DNA of 26,928 bases. Origin: a bacterium. Its GTDB lineage: Bacteria; Patescibacteria; JAEDAM01; Absconditabacterales; Absconditicoccaceae. Under the pieces are notes generated by a model. The model ran no database searches, was not told where the DNA came from, and was given only the letters and a program-made list of their open reading frames with translations. The translations under genes and the position numbers were made by a program. Each line of letters begins with the position of its first letter. The first letter of the stretch is position 1. The stretch covers positions 1-26,928 of the forward strand of contig JAFRZH010000006.1 of NCBI GenBank assembly GCA_017442645.1. The letters run 5' to 3'. This document shows positions 1-7,835 of this stretch, one piece after another.

Positions 1-4
1 TCAT

Positions 5-273
5 TGTAGGGACGGCATTCTTGCCGTCCTTTTTTCCACAAATACACAATAGGACACGAAAAATCGTGTCCCTACATATTTTTGAAAGAATTTCAATATT
101 CATTGTAGGGACGGCATTCTTGCCGTCCTTTTCCCATAAATACACAATAGGACACGAAAAATCGTGTCCCTACATATTTTTGAAAGAATTTCAATATTCA
201 TTGTAGGGACGGCATTCTTGCCGTCCTTTTTTCCACAAATACACAATAGGACACGAAAAATCATCTCCCTACA
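5..273. repeat. REP-like array, three palindromic units in tandem
   Basis: Three units lie at about 5-76, 104-174 and 202-273. Each holds two perfect 8-bp hairpins: GGACGGCA/TGCCGTCC with a 4-nt loop, and GGACACGA/TCGTGTCC with an AAAA loop. Each unit is bounded by TGTAGGGAC on the left and its complement GTCCCTACA on the right, so the whole unit is also palindromic. The spacer between units is itself repeated, giving a period of 98-99 bp. The right hairpin of unit 3 has decayed. The array lies directly upstream of a RAYT gene and a fourth unit lies just downstream of it, the usual REP/RAYT layout. There is no gene in 1-334. Confidence 0.9.
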
Positions 274-334
274 TATCATTGATATTTTTATAAAAATTCA
301 TAATTTGATATAAATTTACCTATATTCCTAAAAA

Positions 335-805
335 ATGCCTTTCTATTCTCGTAAAAATCCTCGCGCTTCTTGGTTTGATTATTCATCGGAATGATTATTT
401 TTTGTAACCATTTGTACCAAAGATCATGAATGTTATTTTGGGAAAATTGAAAATAACAAAATGCTCTTTTCAGAGATTGGTAAAATTTGTGAAGAAGAAT
501 TGCAAAAGATGTTATCAATAAGACCAAACATTGAACTATTTAATTATGTGATTATGCCAAATCATGTCCATTTATTATTGTGTAAAGGTGATGATAATCT
601 TTTTCTATGAGATATTATTGCATGATTTAAAGCATGAGTCACAAGACATTGTCATCAAGAAAATATAACATTTTGATGGCAAAATCGTTATCATGATGTA
701 ATTGTACGTGATGAAAAAGGATATATTGCGATGAATAATTATATTTCAACCAATATTGAGAATTGGGGAAAAGATAAATTTTATAAAATATGGGAAGGAA
801 TATAA
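335..805 (+). CDS. REP-associated tyrosine transposase (RAYT, Y1/IS200-like)
   Basis: 156 aa when TGA is read as glycine. Family features are seen in order: an N-terminal block RKNPRASWFDYSSEG, then FFVTICTKDHECYFG, the His-x-His metal-binding motif in VIMPNHVHLLL, then WQNRYHDVIVRDE and the C-terminal helix YISTNIENW that carries the usual catalytic tyrosine region. RAYTs are single-strand DNA transposases that act on REP hairpins. Here REP units sit on both sides, at 5-273 and 813-883. Five glycines are TGA, so the gene has been resident long enough to adapt to the host code. The start is the first ATG of the open frame. There is no clear ribosome binding site. The length fits a compact RAYT and all motifs are intact, so activity is plausible. 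Confidence 0.9.
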
Positions 806-812
806 ATTAAAA

Positions 813-883
813 TGTAGGGACGGCATTCTTGCCGTCCTTTTCCCCACAATACCCAATAGGACACGAAAAATCGTGTCCCTACA
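813..883. repeat. REP-like unit, fourth copy
   Basis: This unit has the same two hairpins and the same TGTAGGGAC/GTCCCTACA boundaries as the array at 5-273. It starts 7 bp after the RAYT stop codon. Both hairpins are perfect, so it could also help to end transcription of the transposase gene. Confidence 0.9.
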
Positions 884-1004
884 TATCATTGAAAATTAAG
901 CACTTTTCTCCACAAATTCTACCATTTTTGGGGATTGTCATTTCTCTTGAAAAGAACGGAAGAAACACTATCTCTTAGTCAGATTCTTTTATTCTTTTTT
1001 CACT

Positions 1005-1703
1005 ATGAACAAACGACAAAAAATTCTTTTATGCTGTATGATTGGAATGATCTGTTTGATCTGACGATTCTGTTTCTCCCCTCAGACACTCCCCCATCAT
1101 ACCTTTCCCCTTACTTGAAACGTTGAACTTCTTTTTTTCAATACTTGAACGACTGCGCAAGAACTGATAACCACGCATCGTTGCAAAACTGCGGTTAATG
1201 GTTCCTATTTTGACTATGATGAAAACGGGAATTTTCTGCCTGCGGGGATTTGGGTCGAAAACGGTGAAGCAACTTATCACACGGAGCCAAAGTCCGATGA
1301 TGTCAATCTTCGCAATGTTTTGCATTTTCAGTCCTCCCCTCTCACTATCGAATGGTACTTTGATCAAGCGAATATCATCCATAAAAAAGAGGGAGAAACC
1401 TGAATCTTTTTCAATGCTTGACCTCGACTTTTGAAAGACGCCTCGGTGAATGAAGAGTTACAAAAAGGACTCTCTCATCGAAGCATTCCTACTCAAAGAA
1501 CGATTCTTGCTCAAAAAGGAAATCAGACTTTTCTCCTTCTTTTTGAAGAAAAAGTAACCTTGAAAGAAGTTGCGGAAGAACTAAAAAAACAAGGATTTGA
1601 GCGCGCGGTTAATCTCGACGGTGGGCCTTCAAGTTCTTTTGCGAGCGAAACAGAACAATTTAATAGTGAAAAACTCTTACCGATTTTCTTTTGTATCAAC
1701 TAA
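1005..1703 (+). CDS. Phosphodiester glycosidase family (NAGPA/DUF2233) protein, exported
   Basis: 232 aa with five TGA glycines. The N-terminus (MNKRQKILLCCMIGMICLIG) is basic and then hydrophobic, a signal or membrane anchor with several cysteines. The NAGPA domain follows: TAVNGSYFDYDENG with a later GIWVENG, then IFFNAGPRLLKD, RTILAQ and the hallmark NLDGGPSSSFA near the C-terminus. Members of this family cleave sugar-phosphodiester linkages, often on cell-envelope polymers; the substrate here cannot be read from the sequence. In the standard code the gene would be split into several pieces. The start is the ATG that gives a complete signal segment. The next gene begins 70 bp downstream and may be co-transcribed. 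Confidence 0.85.
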
Positions 1704-1773
1704 TTTTCCTTCTCTGCTTGATTTTTCTCTCAAAAAACGCTACAACAGCAATGTTTATTTCTCACGCAATATC

Positions 1774-2173
1774 ATGAAAAAATACCTTCGAATCGGCTTA
1801 ATGATGATTTTGATTATTCTTCTGGTGCTGGCTTTCCTTTTCTGGAAAAGATGGATGGAAAACAAGCTTAAAGACGATGAAATCGAGATCGTACAAGAAA
1901 TCGCTTCGGGAATCCCTTTTCAATGGACCTATACAATTTCTAATGACAAACTCCTTTTAATAAAGCAATACAATCAGTCGAAACATCCCTGAAAACAGCT
2001 TAATGGAGGGAGAATTGAAAAACATTATATTTTTAAGGCTCAATCCCCCCGGAGAAAGCGAAATTATTTTCGTTTTTGAATCGCTTGTCAATGAGGACGA
2101 GAAAAGTATCCATGTTTATCCGATTGAAATTGACGAGAATCTCCATCCTCAAATTGTAAAAAAGAAAGAGTAA
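1774..2173 (+). pseudogene. Frameshifted small membrane-anchored protein
   Basis: The frame from ATG 1774 encodes a single N-terminal membrane segment (LMMILIILLVLAFLFW) and then an acidic stretch ending near KLLLIKQY at about 1970. Another frame, open from 1964 to TAA 2171, encodes the natural-looking remainder (ENSLMEGELKNIIFLRL ... ESLVNEDEKSIHVYPIEID). Joining them needs one extra base to be removed, or two added, around 1955-2000, near a run of T and A. A sequencing error and a real lesion cannot be told apart. An alternative is a separate short protein from ATG 2003. No family is recognised. The gene follows the NAGPA-like gene and ends in the repeat/terminator at 2172. Confidence 0.5.
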
Positions 2174-2288
2174 AAATCTGACTCTCCGTTCAAGAATCTG
2201 TCCAAAAATAAAGGGCAGATTTTTTTATTTTTTTTCTTTTCTTTTTATCGATGGGATTTTTACAAGTTCTGAACAAATATTTTCAAGA
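2172..2288 (+). terminator. Dispersed hairpin element, long form, copy a
   Basis: It starts with AAAAATCTGACTCTCCGTT and contains the strong stem AATCTGTCC/GGGCAGATT (2195-2203 with 2213-2221) followed by a T-run. About 115 bp, including the T-rich tail to about 2288, is repeated at 4921-5036 with only a few differences. It ends the unit of the frameshifted gene. Confidence 0.75.
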
Positions 2289-2310
2289 TATAAAAAAGTT
2301 TAAAAATCTC

Positions 2311-2340
2311 TTGACTTTAAGGTATATATATATGCTATAT
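2311..2340 (+). promoter_or_regulatory. Promoter of the 2442 gene
   Basis: TTGACT at 2311-2316 is followed by TTAAGGTATATATATATG and then TATATT-like bases. The block TCTTGACTTTAAG plus the TA repeat is almost identical to the block upstream of the small gene at 12183, so these two genes probably share a promoter type. Confidence 0.6.
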
Positions 2341-2350
2341 TCAGTCAATT

Positions 2351-2400
2351 GAAGAAAACATCTTCGAACGATGAGGTCCCCGTGGAACCTTGAAGCACGG
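2351..2400 (+). other. Structured 5' leader with two hairpins
   Basis: Two short stems are seen: GAAGA (2351-2355) with TCTTC (2361-2365), and CCGTG (2380-2384) with CACGG (2396-2400). The loop of the second carries GAACCTTGA, which also occurs in the putative ncRNA at 13604. This may be a regulatory leader; its function is unknown. Confidence 0.4.
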
Positions 2401-2441
2401 AAATTAACAAAAAAAACAATAAAACATAAATTTTCAGAATC

Positions 2442-3047
2442 ATGGAAAACATCCAGGAATTGGAAGACTTTGTCGCTTGGAGTGGCAAGCTTCTCAGGGT
2501 CATCAAGCGTCCGCGAACAATCACTATTCGCAAAGTCAACGGAAACTCAGAGACATTGGTCAACAAGAAAGGCGAAAGCCTCATCGCAGAAGCAGGTAAG
2601 CACGTTGTATGCTACAACGTGAAGAACGGAAATCCTGTAGATCCCTACCCAATGACGTTCGAAGCTCTCGCTGAGAACTGGCAGAATTCAGGTCAAAAAC
2701 TTGAAGGAATGGACATCTACGAGGGGAAAGGCATTCAAACCAAGGTCTTAGTGACAGTAGAATTCTACAACGCCCACATCGACCTGATGAACCAATTCGT
2801 CGATCCTACATGGAAGGAGACAACTTCAGTAGCCGGTACGGAAGACCCAGTCTTTGTAAAGGACAAGGTCGCAACCACCGAAGCAGGAGACTCCAAGTAC
2901 CAAGACATCCGGAAATACGGCTGGGTAGTTCTCAACTTCACAAAACAGGGTTACATCTATGATGTATACCCCAATGACGCCACGAAGTACTATTTCGTCA
3001 ACGCCCCCGAAGAGTTGATTGAATACATCAAACGAGTGGCAAGCTAG
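2442..3047 (+). CDS. Hypothetical protein, GC-richer, no TGA codons
   Basis: 201 aa, soluble, no signal peptide. The family is not recognised. The stretch GESLIAEAGKHVVCYNVKNG, then YPMTFEALAENW, weakly recalls small PGDYG-like modules, but this is not a call. Codon choice stands out: many AAC, GTC, CTC and CGC codons, visibly higher GC than neighbours, and no TGA although there are more than ten glycines. It has its own promoter, a structured leader and a GC-rich terminator of a type not used by neighbours. This suggests either high expression or recent transfer as one transcription unit. It lies inside the direct-repeat-bounded block 2172-5036. Confidence 0.7.
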   Translation: MENIQELEDFVAWSGKLLRVIKRPRTITIRKVNGNSETLVNKKGESLIAEAGKHVVCYNVKNGNPVDPYPMTFEALAENWQNSGQKLEGMDIYEGKGIQTKVLVTVEFYNAHIDLMNQFVDPTWKETTSVAGTEDPVFVKDKVATTEAGDSKYQDIRKYGWVVLNFTKQGYIYDVYPNDATKYYFVNAPEELIEYIKRVAS

Positions 3048-3070
3048 CGGCATTCCGCACAACCATCAAA

Positions 3071-3125
3071 CAACGCATAGAATTTCAAAGCGTTGTACCT
3101 CCAGACTGAAAAGTTTGGGGGTTTT
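3071..3125 (+). terminator. Double-hairpin terminator of the 2442 gene
   Basis: Hairpin one is CAACGC/GCGTTG (3071-3076 with 3090-3095). Hairpin two is ACCTCCAGACT/AGTTTGGGGGT around a GAAA loop (3097-3107 with 3112-3122), paired through G-U wobbles and followed by T-rich sequence. Confidence 0.7.
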
Positions 3126-3140
3126 GGCATTTTTACAAAA

Positions 3141-3195
3141 AAAATCTGACTCTCCGTCACGAATGGACTCAAAAACGAAGAATCCGACTTTTCCT
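3141..3195. repeat. Dispersed hairpin element, copy b
   Basis: The left arm AAAATCTGACTCTCCGT and right arm ACGAAGAATCCGACTTTT form an imperfect palindrome, nearly identical over about 50 bp to copy c at 3783. It lies upstream of the antitoxin gene, after another terminator has already ended the previous gene, so its role is not simply termination. Confidence 0.75.
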
Positions 3196-3252
3196 TGATT
3201 TTTTTTAATGATTACTTACTATTTTTACTAGTTTATTTTTTTCTATCATCAA

Positions 3253-3453
3253 ATGACTGCAGTTACTCTCAACTTTCCCATAGATTTGGTTAAATTTGTC
3301 GATAGCACCGATGAACTTGAACAATATCTCCAAAATGCAATGTTTGATTACGTTGAAGCAAAACAAGATGCACAGCTCAAAGAAGAATTAAAAAACAATA
3401 CCGAATATCATCTTTTAAATCAAAAACTCGATAGCATCTTATGAAAATTATAG
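3253..3453 (+). CDS. Antitoxin of a RelE-type toxin-antitoxin module
   Basis: 66 aa. The protein is small and mostly helical, with acidic and polar C-terminal stretches (DYVEAKQDAQLKEELKNN), as in short antitoxins that wrap around RelE-like toxins. No DNA-binding fold can be named with confidence. Its end (SILGKL, with TGA as Gly) overlaps the toxin start by 13 bp, which indicates translational coupling. The call rests on size, position and the identity of the downstream partner. It is probably autoregulated from the AT-rich region just upstream. Confidence 0.7.
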
Positions 3454-3767
3454 AAACACAGTTTTTCAGACAGCAACTACATCAATTATCAGCAAAATAT
3501 CCAAAGATTTTTGAAGATTATGAGGATTTTCAAACTTCATTTAATCCCCATTTTTCTACTAATTTATGAGATTCTGTTTTCAAAGAAAGATGTAAAAATT
3601 CTTCTATCCCCACGGGGAAAAGATGATGATTTAGAATCATTATAAAAGTTTTTGGAGACATTGCTGTCCCTTTATTAATCTATTCCAAAACAATACAAGA
3701 GAATATCACCGCCGAAGAATTAAATCATGCTTTATCAAGTGTTATCAAAGAATTATCTTTTAAGTAA
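3441..3767 (+). CDS. RelE/HigB-like toxin
   Basis: 108 aa. The core GKRGGFRIIIKVFGDIAVPLLIYSKT matches the beta-sheet core of RelE-superfamily ribosome-dependent mRNA endonucleases (GKSGGxR ... LLIYSKxE), followed by a helix with NITAEELNHALSSVIKEL. Both glycines of KRGGFR are TGA. The ATG lies inside the antitoxin gene. Catalytic residues of RelE families vary, so activity is not asserted. The toxin ends in the bidirectional element at 3783, facing the reverse-strand HicA. Confidence 0.8.
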
Positions 3768-3782
3768 CACTTTACAAAGAGT

Positions 3783-3836
3783 AAAAATCTGACTCTCTGT
3801 CACGAATGGACTCAAAAACGAAGAATCCGATTTTTT
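3783..3836. terminator. Dispersed hairpin element, copy c, between convergent TA genes
   Basis: The arms are AAAAATCTGACTCTCTGT and ACGAAGAATCCGATTTTTT. It lies between the RelE-like toxin (forward) and HicA (reverse) and its right edge reaches the HicA stop codon, so it probably terminates both. Confidence 0.75.
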
Positions 3837-4074
3837 ATAGATTTTTTTTGATGATTTCAAAGACTTCTTGCTTAGTTATTCATAAATCTTCTGCAATATC
3901 ATTTAAGAGATGATTAAAAAGTCCTTCTTTCAATTCTTTATGACAAGGAATGGTAATAGGAATATTGTCCTTATATTTTAATTGTGCATGGGAACCTTTT
4001 TGTTTATACTGTACATATCATATTTTACTTAAAATCCTAATCAAATCTCTTCACGAAATACTCAAAAATACCAT
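3835..4074 (-). CDS. hicA: HicA-type toxin (mRNA interferase)
   Basis: 79 aa. The dsRBD-like HicA fold is shown by SGRDLIRILSKIGYVQYKQKGSH (in two parts), with the catalytic GSH, then ITIPCHKELKEGLFNHLLNDI and GITKQEVFEII. Key glycines of SGRDL and KIGY are TGA. HicA toxins cleave mRNA and are neutralised by HicB, encoded just upstream with one base between the genes. HicB comes first here, the less common order. The stop lies in the terminator shared with the converging RelE-like toxin. Confidence 0.9.
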
Positions 4075-4075
4075 G

Positions 4076-4291
4076 CTATGAAATAACCATATTAAAAGTA
4101 TGAGAGGTTTTATAATTGATAAGATGTGAAAGATTAACAGGGACTTCTTGAGATTCTTTTGAAAAATAAAGACTTACTGCTTCTTTTAAATTACTTATTA
4201 ATTCCTCAAAGTTTTCCCCTTGAGTATGAATTCTATATTCAGGAAGATAAGCACTATATCAAGATTTTTCTTTAGTGATTTGAATTCCCAT
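4076..4291 (-). CDS. hicB: HicB-type antitoxin
   Basis: 71 aa. It has the partial RNase-H-like HicB fold: ITKEKSGYSAYLPEYRIHTQGENFEELISNLKEAV (start to middle), where YSAYLPE and the GENFEELISNLKEA helix are the family hallmarks. The C-terminus is short and shows no clear DNA-binding domain. It is the first gene of a two-gene reverse operon with hicA. The start is the ATG at 4291; upstream lies copy d of the dispersed element. Confidence 0.88.
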
Positions 4292-4360
4292 TGATAATAA
4301 GAAAAAGATAAATCACTTTCTCTATAAGATTTCTCATCAAAAAATCAAATAAAATTTTAA

Positions 4361-4416
4361 AAAATCTGACTCTCCGTTCACGAATCTGCTCATAATCGAA
4401 AGAATCAGACTTTTTT
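4361..4416. repeat. Dispersed hairpin element, copy d, between divergent TA operons
   Basis: The left arm is AAAATCTGACTCTCCGTTCA and the right arm TCGAAAGAATCAGACTTTTT. It stands between two divergently read HicB genes, where no terminator is expected. This argues for a role other than, or in addition to, termination. Confidence 0.75.
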
Positions 4417-4451
4417 GCTTAATTTTCATTGATTTTAGAAAAAGATTTATT

Positions 4452-4703
4452 ATGGTAGAAGAAGATTTATCTTTATCACACAAAAAAATGAAAAATAATA
4501 TTATTATGCGAAAAGAAGGAGAATATTATGTCACAAGAGTATTGGAAAATAATCTGAGTTCTTTTGGGAAAACAGAAAACGAAGCTTTAAAAAATACCTA
4601 TGAAGCAATTCAGTTGTATTATGAAGATGAAGAAAATACAAGAATTTTGCAAAATTATGTCATTTCGCATCCTTCTTTAATTGAATACGAACTTCATGCC
4701 TAA
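4452..4703 (+). CDS. hicB: HicB-type antitoxin, second module
   Basis: 83 aa. NNIIMRKEGEYYVTRVLENNLSSFG with TENEALKNTYEAIQLYYED shows the HicB beta-sheet followed by the helix that carries the TxxEAxxN pattern. A second in-frame Met near residue 13 could also be the start. The stop codon overlaps the next gene's ATG region by 8 bp, which ties it to the HicA toxin. The sequence is distinct from the HicB at 4291, so this is a separate module and not a recent duplicate. Confidence 0.82.
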   Translation: MVEEDLSLSHKKMKNNIIMRKEGEYYVTRVLENNLSSFGKTENEALKNTYEAIQLYYEDEENTRILQNYVISHPSLIEYELHA

Positions 4704-4917
4704 AGTGTATAAAGCAACAGAAATCTTGAAAATGTTATTATCATATGGTTTTCAAAAAGTTTCTCAAAAATGATCTCATTTGAAATTGCAAAATCAAAAA
4801 GGGAATATGGTTATTTTACCAATTCATTCAAAAGATATTCCTTATGGTACTTTTATCTCTCTTTTGAAACAAGCAAATCTTGATATACAAGACGCTAAGA
4901 AATTTTTAGGGAAATAA
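4696..4917 (+). CDS. hicA: HicA-type toxin, second module
   Basis: 73 aa. It shows KATEILKMLLSYGFQKVSQ, then KGSHLKLQN with the catalytic GSH (Gly = TGA), then MVILPIHSKDIPYGTFISLL, where the second histidine and the G-T-x-x-S-L-L turn match HicA. It overlaps hicB by 8 bp. It ends 3 bp before the long copy e of the dispersed hairpin element. Confidence 0.9.
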
Positions 4918-4920
4918 CAA

Positions 4921-5036
4921 AAAAAATCTGACTCTCCTTTCACGAATCTGTCCAAAAATAAAGGGCAGATTTTTTATTTTTTTTCTTTTCTTTTTATTGA
5001 TGGGAGTTTTCTAAGTTCTGAAGTAATATTTTCAAG
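4921..5036 (+). terminator. Dispersed hairpin element, long form, copy e
   Basis: It contains AATCTGTCC/GGGCAGATT plus a T-run and the same T-rich tail as copy a (2172-2288). The two long copies are direct repeats that bracket the block with the 2442 gene and the three toxin-antitoxin modules. Confidence 0.8.
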
Positions 5037-5162
5037 GTCATTCTCCATGTTGCATTTTTTAAAAAAATCAGTATACTTTTTACGATAATATCAAAAATCG
5101 TAAACATATATTTTTTGATTTCACATAAAATCATTAAAAATTTATCTTTCTTATTGTTTACA

Positions 5163-6461
5163 ATGGTCAATTCTCTCCAAGAAAATCTTATCAATATTAT
5201 AGAACAACGAGTAAAGTCCCCTTTCCCTCAAATTTATGAAAGAAAGGATTTTCAAATTGATATAGAAAATCTCTATAATATTCAAGCTATTATCTGACCT
5301 CGTCGTGCTGGTAAAACCTATTTAATGTACCAATTAATTCAAAAATTGATCAATCAACAAGTATGTAAAAAAGAAGATATATTATTTTTGAATTTTGAAC
5401 ACCCTCAATTAGCTTCCTTAAAAGGAGTTGAATTATTGGATGTTATTCCTCTTTATCAACAAAAATTTTGAAAAAATCCTCAATATCTTTTTTTTGATGA
5501 AATACAAAACGTTCAAGATCGATGAAGAAGTGTAAGATATTTGCATGATCAAGGATTTAAAATCGTCCTTTCAGGAAGTTCCTCTAAATTATTACTCAAT
5601 GAAATCAGTACGGAATTAAGATGAAGATATTCTCATACTCTCGTCTTACCCTTTTCTTTTAGAGAGATTTTGGAGATTAACGGAATAGCCACTCATACTC
5701 TAATGGGAGATTTTTCAAAAGCAAATATTCTTGCTCTTTTTGACTATTATTTACAATTTTGATGATATCCAACCGTATATTTTGAAAAAAATGAAATTAT
5801 AAAACAACAAGTATTATCTGATTTTTATAATTCAGTATTTTATAGAGATATTATCAATAGATATCATTTACAAGATTTTTCAATTATGGAAATCTTGATG
5901 AAATATTGTCTTGATATGTATTCATCACAATTATCTCATCAAAAAATCGCGTCTTATTTTCAAAATATGTGAGCACAAATAAGCAAACCTACGGTATTAA
6001 AATATCTTTCTTATCTAAAAGAAGCTTTTTTCGTTATTGAGGCGAAAAGATTTTGATTTTTTCCTAAAACAGCATTACTTGCCCCTAAAAAATATTATCT
6101 CATTGATCAAGGTTTTATTACTCTTAGTGCTTGATTTTCTGAAAATAAGGGGGAAAAATTAGAAAATAGTGTTGCAATCGAACTCTTTAGAAAAGGATAT
6201 GAAGTTTTGTATTTTAATGAAACAAAAGAATGTGATTTTATTGTAAAAAATAAATTTTCTGGAGAAAGAGAAACAGCAATCCAAGTGACTCGAGATTTAA
6301 ATATTGAAAACGAAAAAAGAGAAATAGGATGATTACTTGAAGCAATGAAAAAAGGAAAGATAAAAAAGGGAATAATTCTGACTTATAACCAAGAAGAAAT
6401 AAGAGAAAAAGATTGATTTATCATCAATATTATGCCTGCATGGAAATGGATGACAGAATAA
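5163..6461 (+). CDS. AAA_14/DUF4143 family ATPase
   Basis: 432 aa. Walker A is GPRRAGKT at about residues 45-52 (first Gly is TGA), Walker B is YLFFDEIQ at about 108-114, and a sensor-like IVLSGSSSKLL follows, as in AAA_14. A winged-helix-like segment (SQLSHQKIASYFQNMGAQIS ...) and a C-terminal DUF4143 nuclease-like half follow (AVLENSVAIELFRKG-like block: KLENSVAIELFRKGYEV, then ECDFIVKN and AIQVTRDL, the D-x-V/Q-V-T pattern of a PD-(D/E)XK fold). These proteins are common in archaea and CPR bacteria; their biological role is not settled. The start ATG 5163 gives a normal N-terminus; a TTG at 5115 is less likely. Confidence 0.85.
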
Positions 6462-6502
6462 TACTTCACACTTGATTTGAATCTCATCAAAAAAAGAAAG
6501 AG

Positions 6503-6540
6503 TAAAAATCTGACTCTCCGTTCAAGAATCAGATTTTTTT
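6503..6540 (+). terminator. Dispersed hairpin element, short copy f
   Basis: AAAAATCTGA and TCAGATTTTT form a perfect 10-bp stem around a 15-nt loop, followed by more T. It ends the ATPase gene. Confidence 0.85.
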
Positions 6541-6549
6541 ATTTTCTAA

Positions 6550-6708
6550 ATTACAAAAAAATATTACAGAGTACAATCTAAGGAATTTGAATATGATGGT
6601 ATAAAGTATTACATTAAGCTAGGAACAGACTCAATCAGACTATCTCCTTCTGACACATCACCTATTGCTTTTATCCACTTGTCGTTTCATGTAATAATGA
6701 TAACTTAA
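6550..6708 (+). other. Possible gene remnant
   Basis: An open frame of 52 codons without an ATG start encodes a natural-looking peptide (KEFEYDGIKYYIKLGTDSIR ...). It could be the tail of a decayed gene or a short ORF with a rare start. Apart from this, the 336-bp gap 6462-6797 holds only copy f and the promoter at 6742. Confidence 0.2.
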
Positions 6709-6741
6709 TAAATTTTCAACCGTTTTATCCATTTTTTTCAT

Positions 6742-6769
6742 TTGAATATCTTCTTTACATTTATATAGT
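6742..6769 (+). promoter_or_regulatory. Promoter for the PHP gene
   Basis: TTGAAT (6742-6747), a 16-bp spacer and TATAGT (6764-6769) lie about 30 bp before ATG 6798, which predicts a short leader. Confidence 0.5.
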
Positions 6770-6797
6770 AAAAAGAGTTTTATTTTCAAAATTATCT

Positions 6798-7754
6798 ATG
6801 TATATTCCTCTTCACGGTCATAGTACTTATTCCTTTTTGGAAGCACTTGGCTCATCAAAACAGATTGTAAATAAAGCAAAAGAAATCTGACTTCCCGCTA
6901 TTGCAATTACAGATTATTCTGGGATTTACTGTTTCCCTTCATTCTATCTAGCAGCACAGGAGAAGAAAGAAGAGACCGATCCTACTTTAAAGGCGATTAT
7001 TGGAGTAGAACTCTGATTGGTACCCAATATCCATAATATTAACTGAATTAAAGAAATTGGGAATATTTGCCTTATCGCATTAAATAATACAGGATATGAT
7101 AATCTGAGAGCCATTATTACTATTGCAAATGAAGAAGGAATAGAAAGAAAACCAAAAATTGATTGTAATGTTTTACAACAATATAACGAGTGAATTCTTG
7201 TTTTCTACTGATGAATTTATAGTTGGTGTTATCAAGAAATCCAAAATGGAGGAACAATAGAAAATATCAAAAATATCCATAACAAACTAAAAGAAATTTT
7301 CGGTGATCGCTGCTTTATTGAAATAACAGCGCAAAATGAAAATCAAATAAGTAGTTATAAAGAAATTAATCATCTCCTATATCATTTAGCAAAAGAAACA
7401 CAAACCGAATGTATTGTGAATAATAACTATTTCTATCCAGAAAAAACATTAAAAGAAACCTGGGAAGTCGCCTTATGCATCAAAGATGGTACTAAAATTT
7501 ATGATAAAGAACGTAGGAAACCACAAGGAGAATTTCATATCATGACAGAAGAAGAAATAAAAAGTATTTGTTTAAAAAATGGTTATACAGAAACGGAAAT
7601 TTGTCATTGGCTTGAGAATAACTTTGCTATTGCAAATCAATGTGATGTAAGTATCCCGTTTGGATGGGCTCTCTTTCCTCAATATGAAGCTCCAGAAAAA
7701 ATAAAAAATCTTTACGAGAAATTTTGAGAATCAATGATTTTACAAGAACAATAA
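6798..7754 (+). CDS. Stand-alone PHP domain of DNA polymerase III alpha type
   Basis: 318 aa. It aligns by eye with the first 300 or so residues of DnaE: MYIPLHGHSTYSFLEALGSS, AKEIGLPAIAITDYSG, AIIGVEL, LNNTGYDNL, then a C-terminal block NNNYFYPEKTLKETWEVALC (DnaE: TNDVHY ... LLCI) and NFAIANQCDVSIPFGWALFP (DnaE: IAERC ... LP). The polymerase palm, fingers and OB fold are absent; the frame ends in TAA. Several usual metal ligands are changed: TDH to TDY, and the TND-x-H motif to NNN-Y-F. It may therefore be a catalytically dead PHP module or a degraded paralogue of DnaE. It is followed after 81 bp by the UvrD helicase gene, which suggests a DNA-repair context. Confidence 0.8.
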
Positions 7755-7835
7755 CATTTTAAAAGAAGAAAAGTCTGATTTTTACACTTTTTATAACACA
7801 AACTGTTATCTTTTTATTTTTTAGTTTATTTTCCC

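Noticed and set aside
21..206. Short forward frame in the repeat array
   Set aside because: It is a translation of the palindromic repeat itself, including its duplication.
5..273. Tandem repeat of 98-99 bp as a CRISPR array
   Set aside because: The spacers are identical to each other and the units are palindromic throughout; there are no cas genes. It fits REP elements next to a RAYT.
1029..1382. Reverse-strand frame of 117 codons
   Set aside because: It lies opposite the NAGPA-like gene, whose forward frame has clear family motifs.
3141..4975. True integron attC sites
   Set aside because: The arms lack the GTTRRRY/RYYYAAC core sites and no integrase gene is visible; only the cassette-like layout is retained as a finding.
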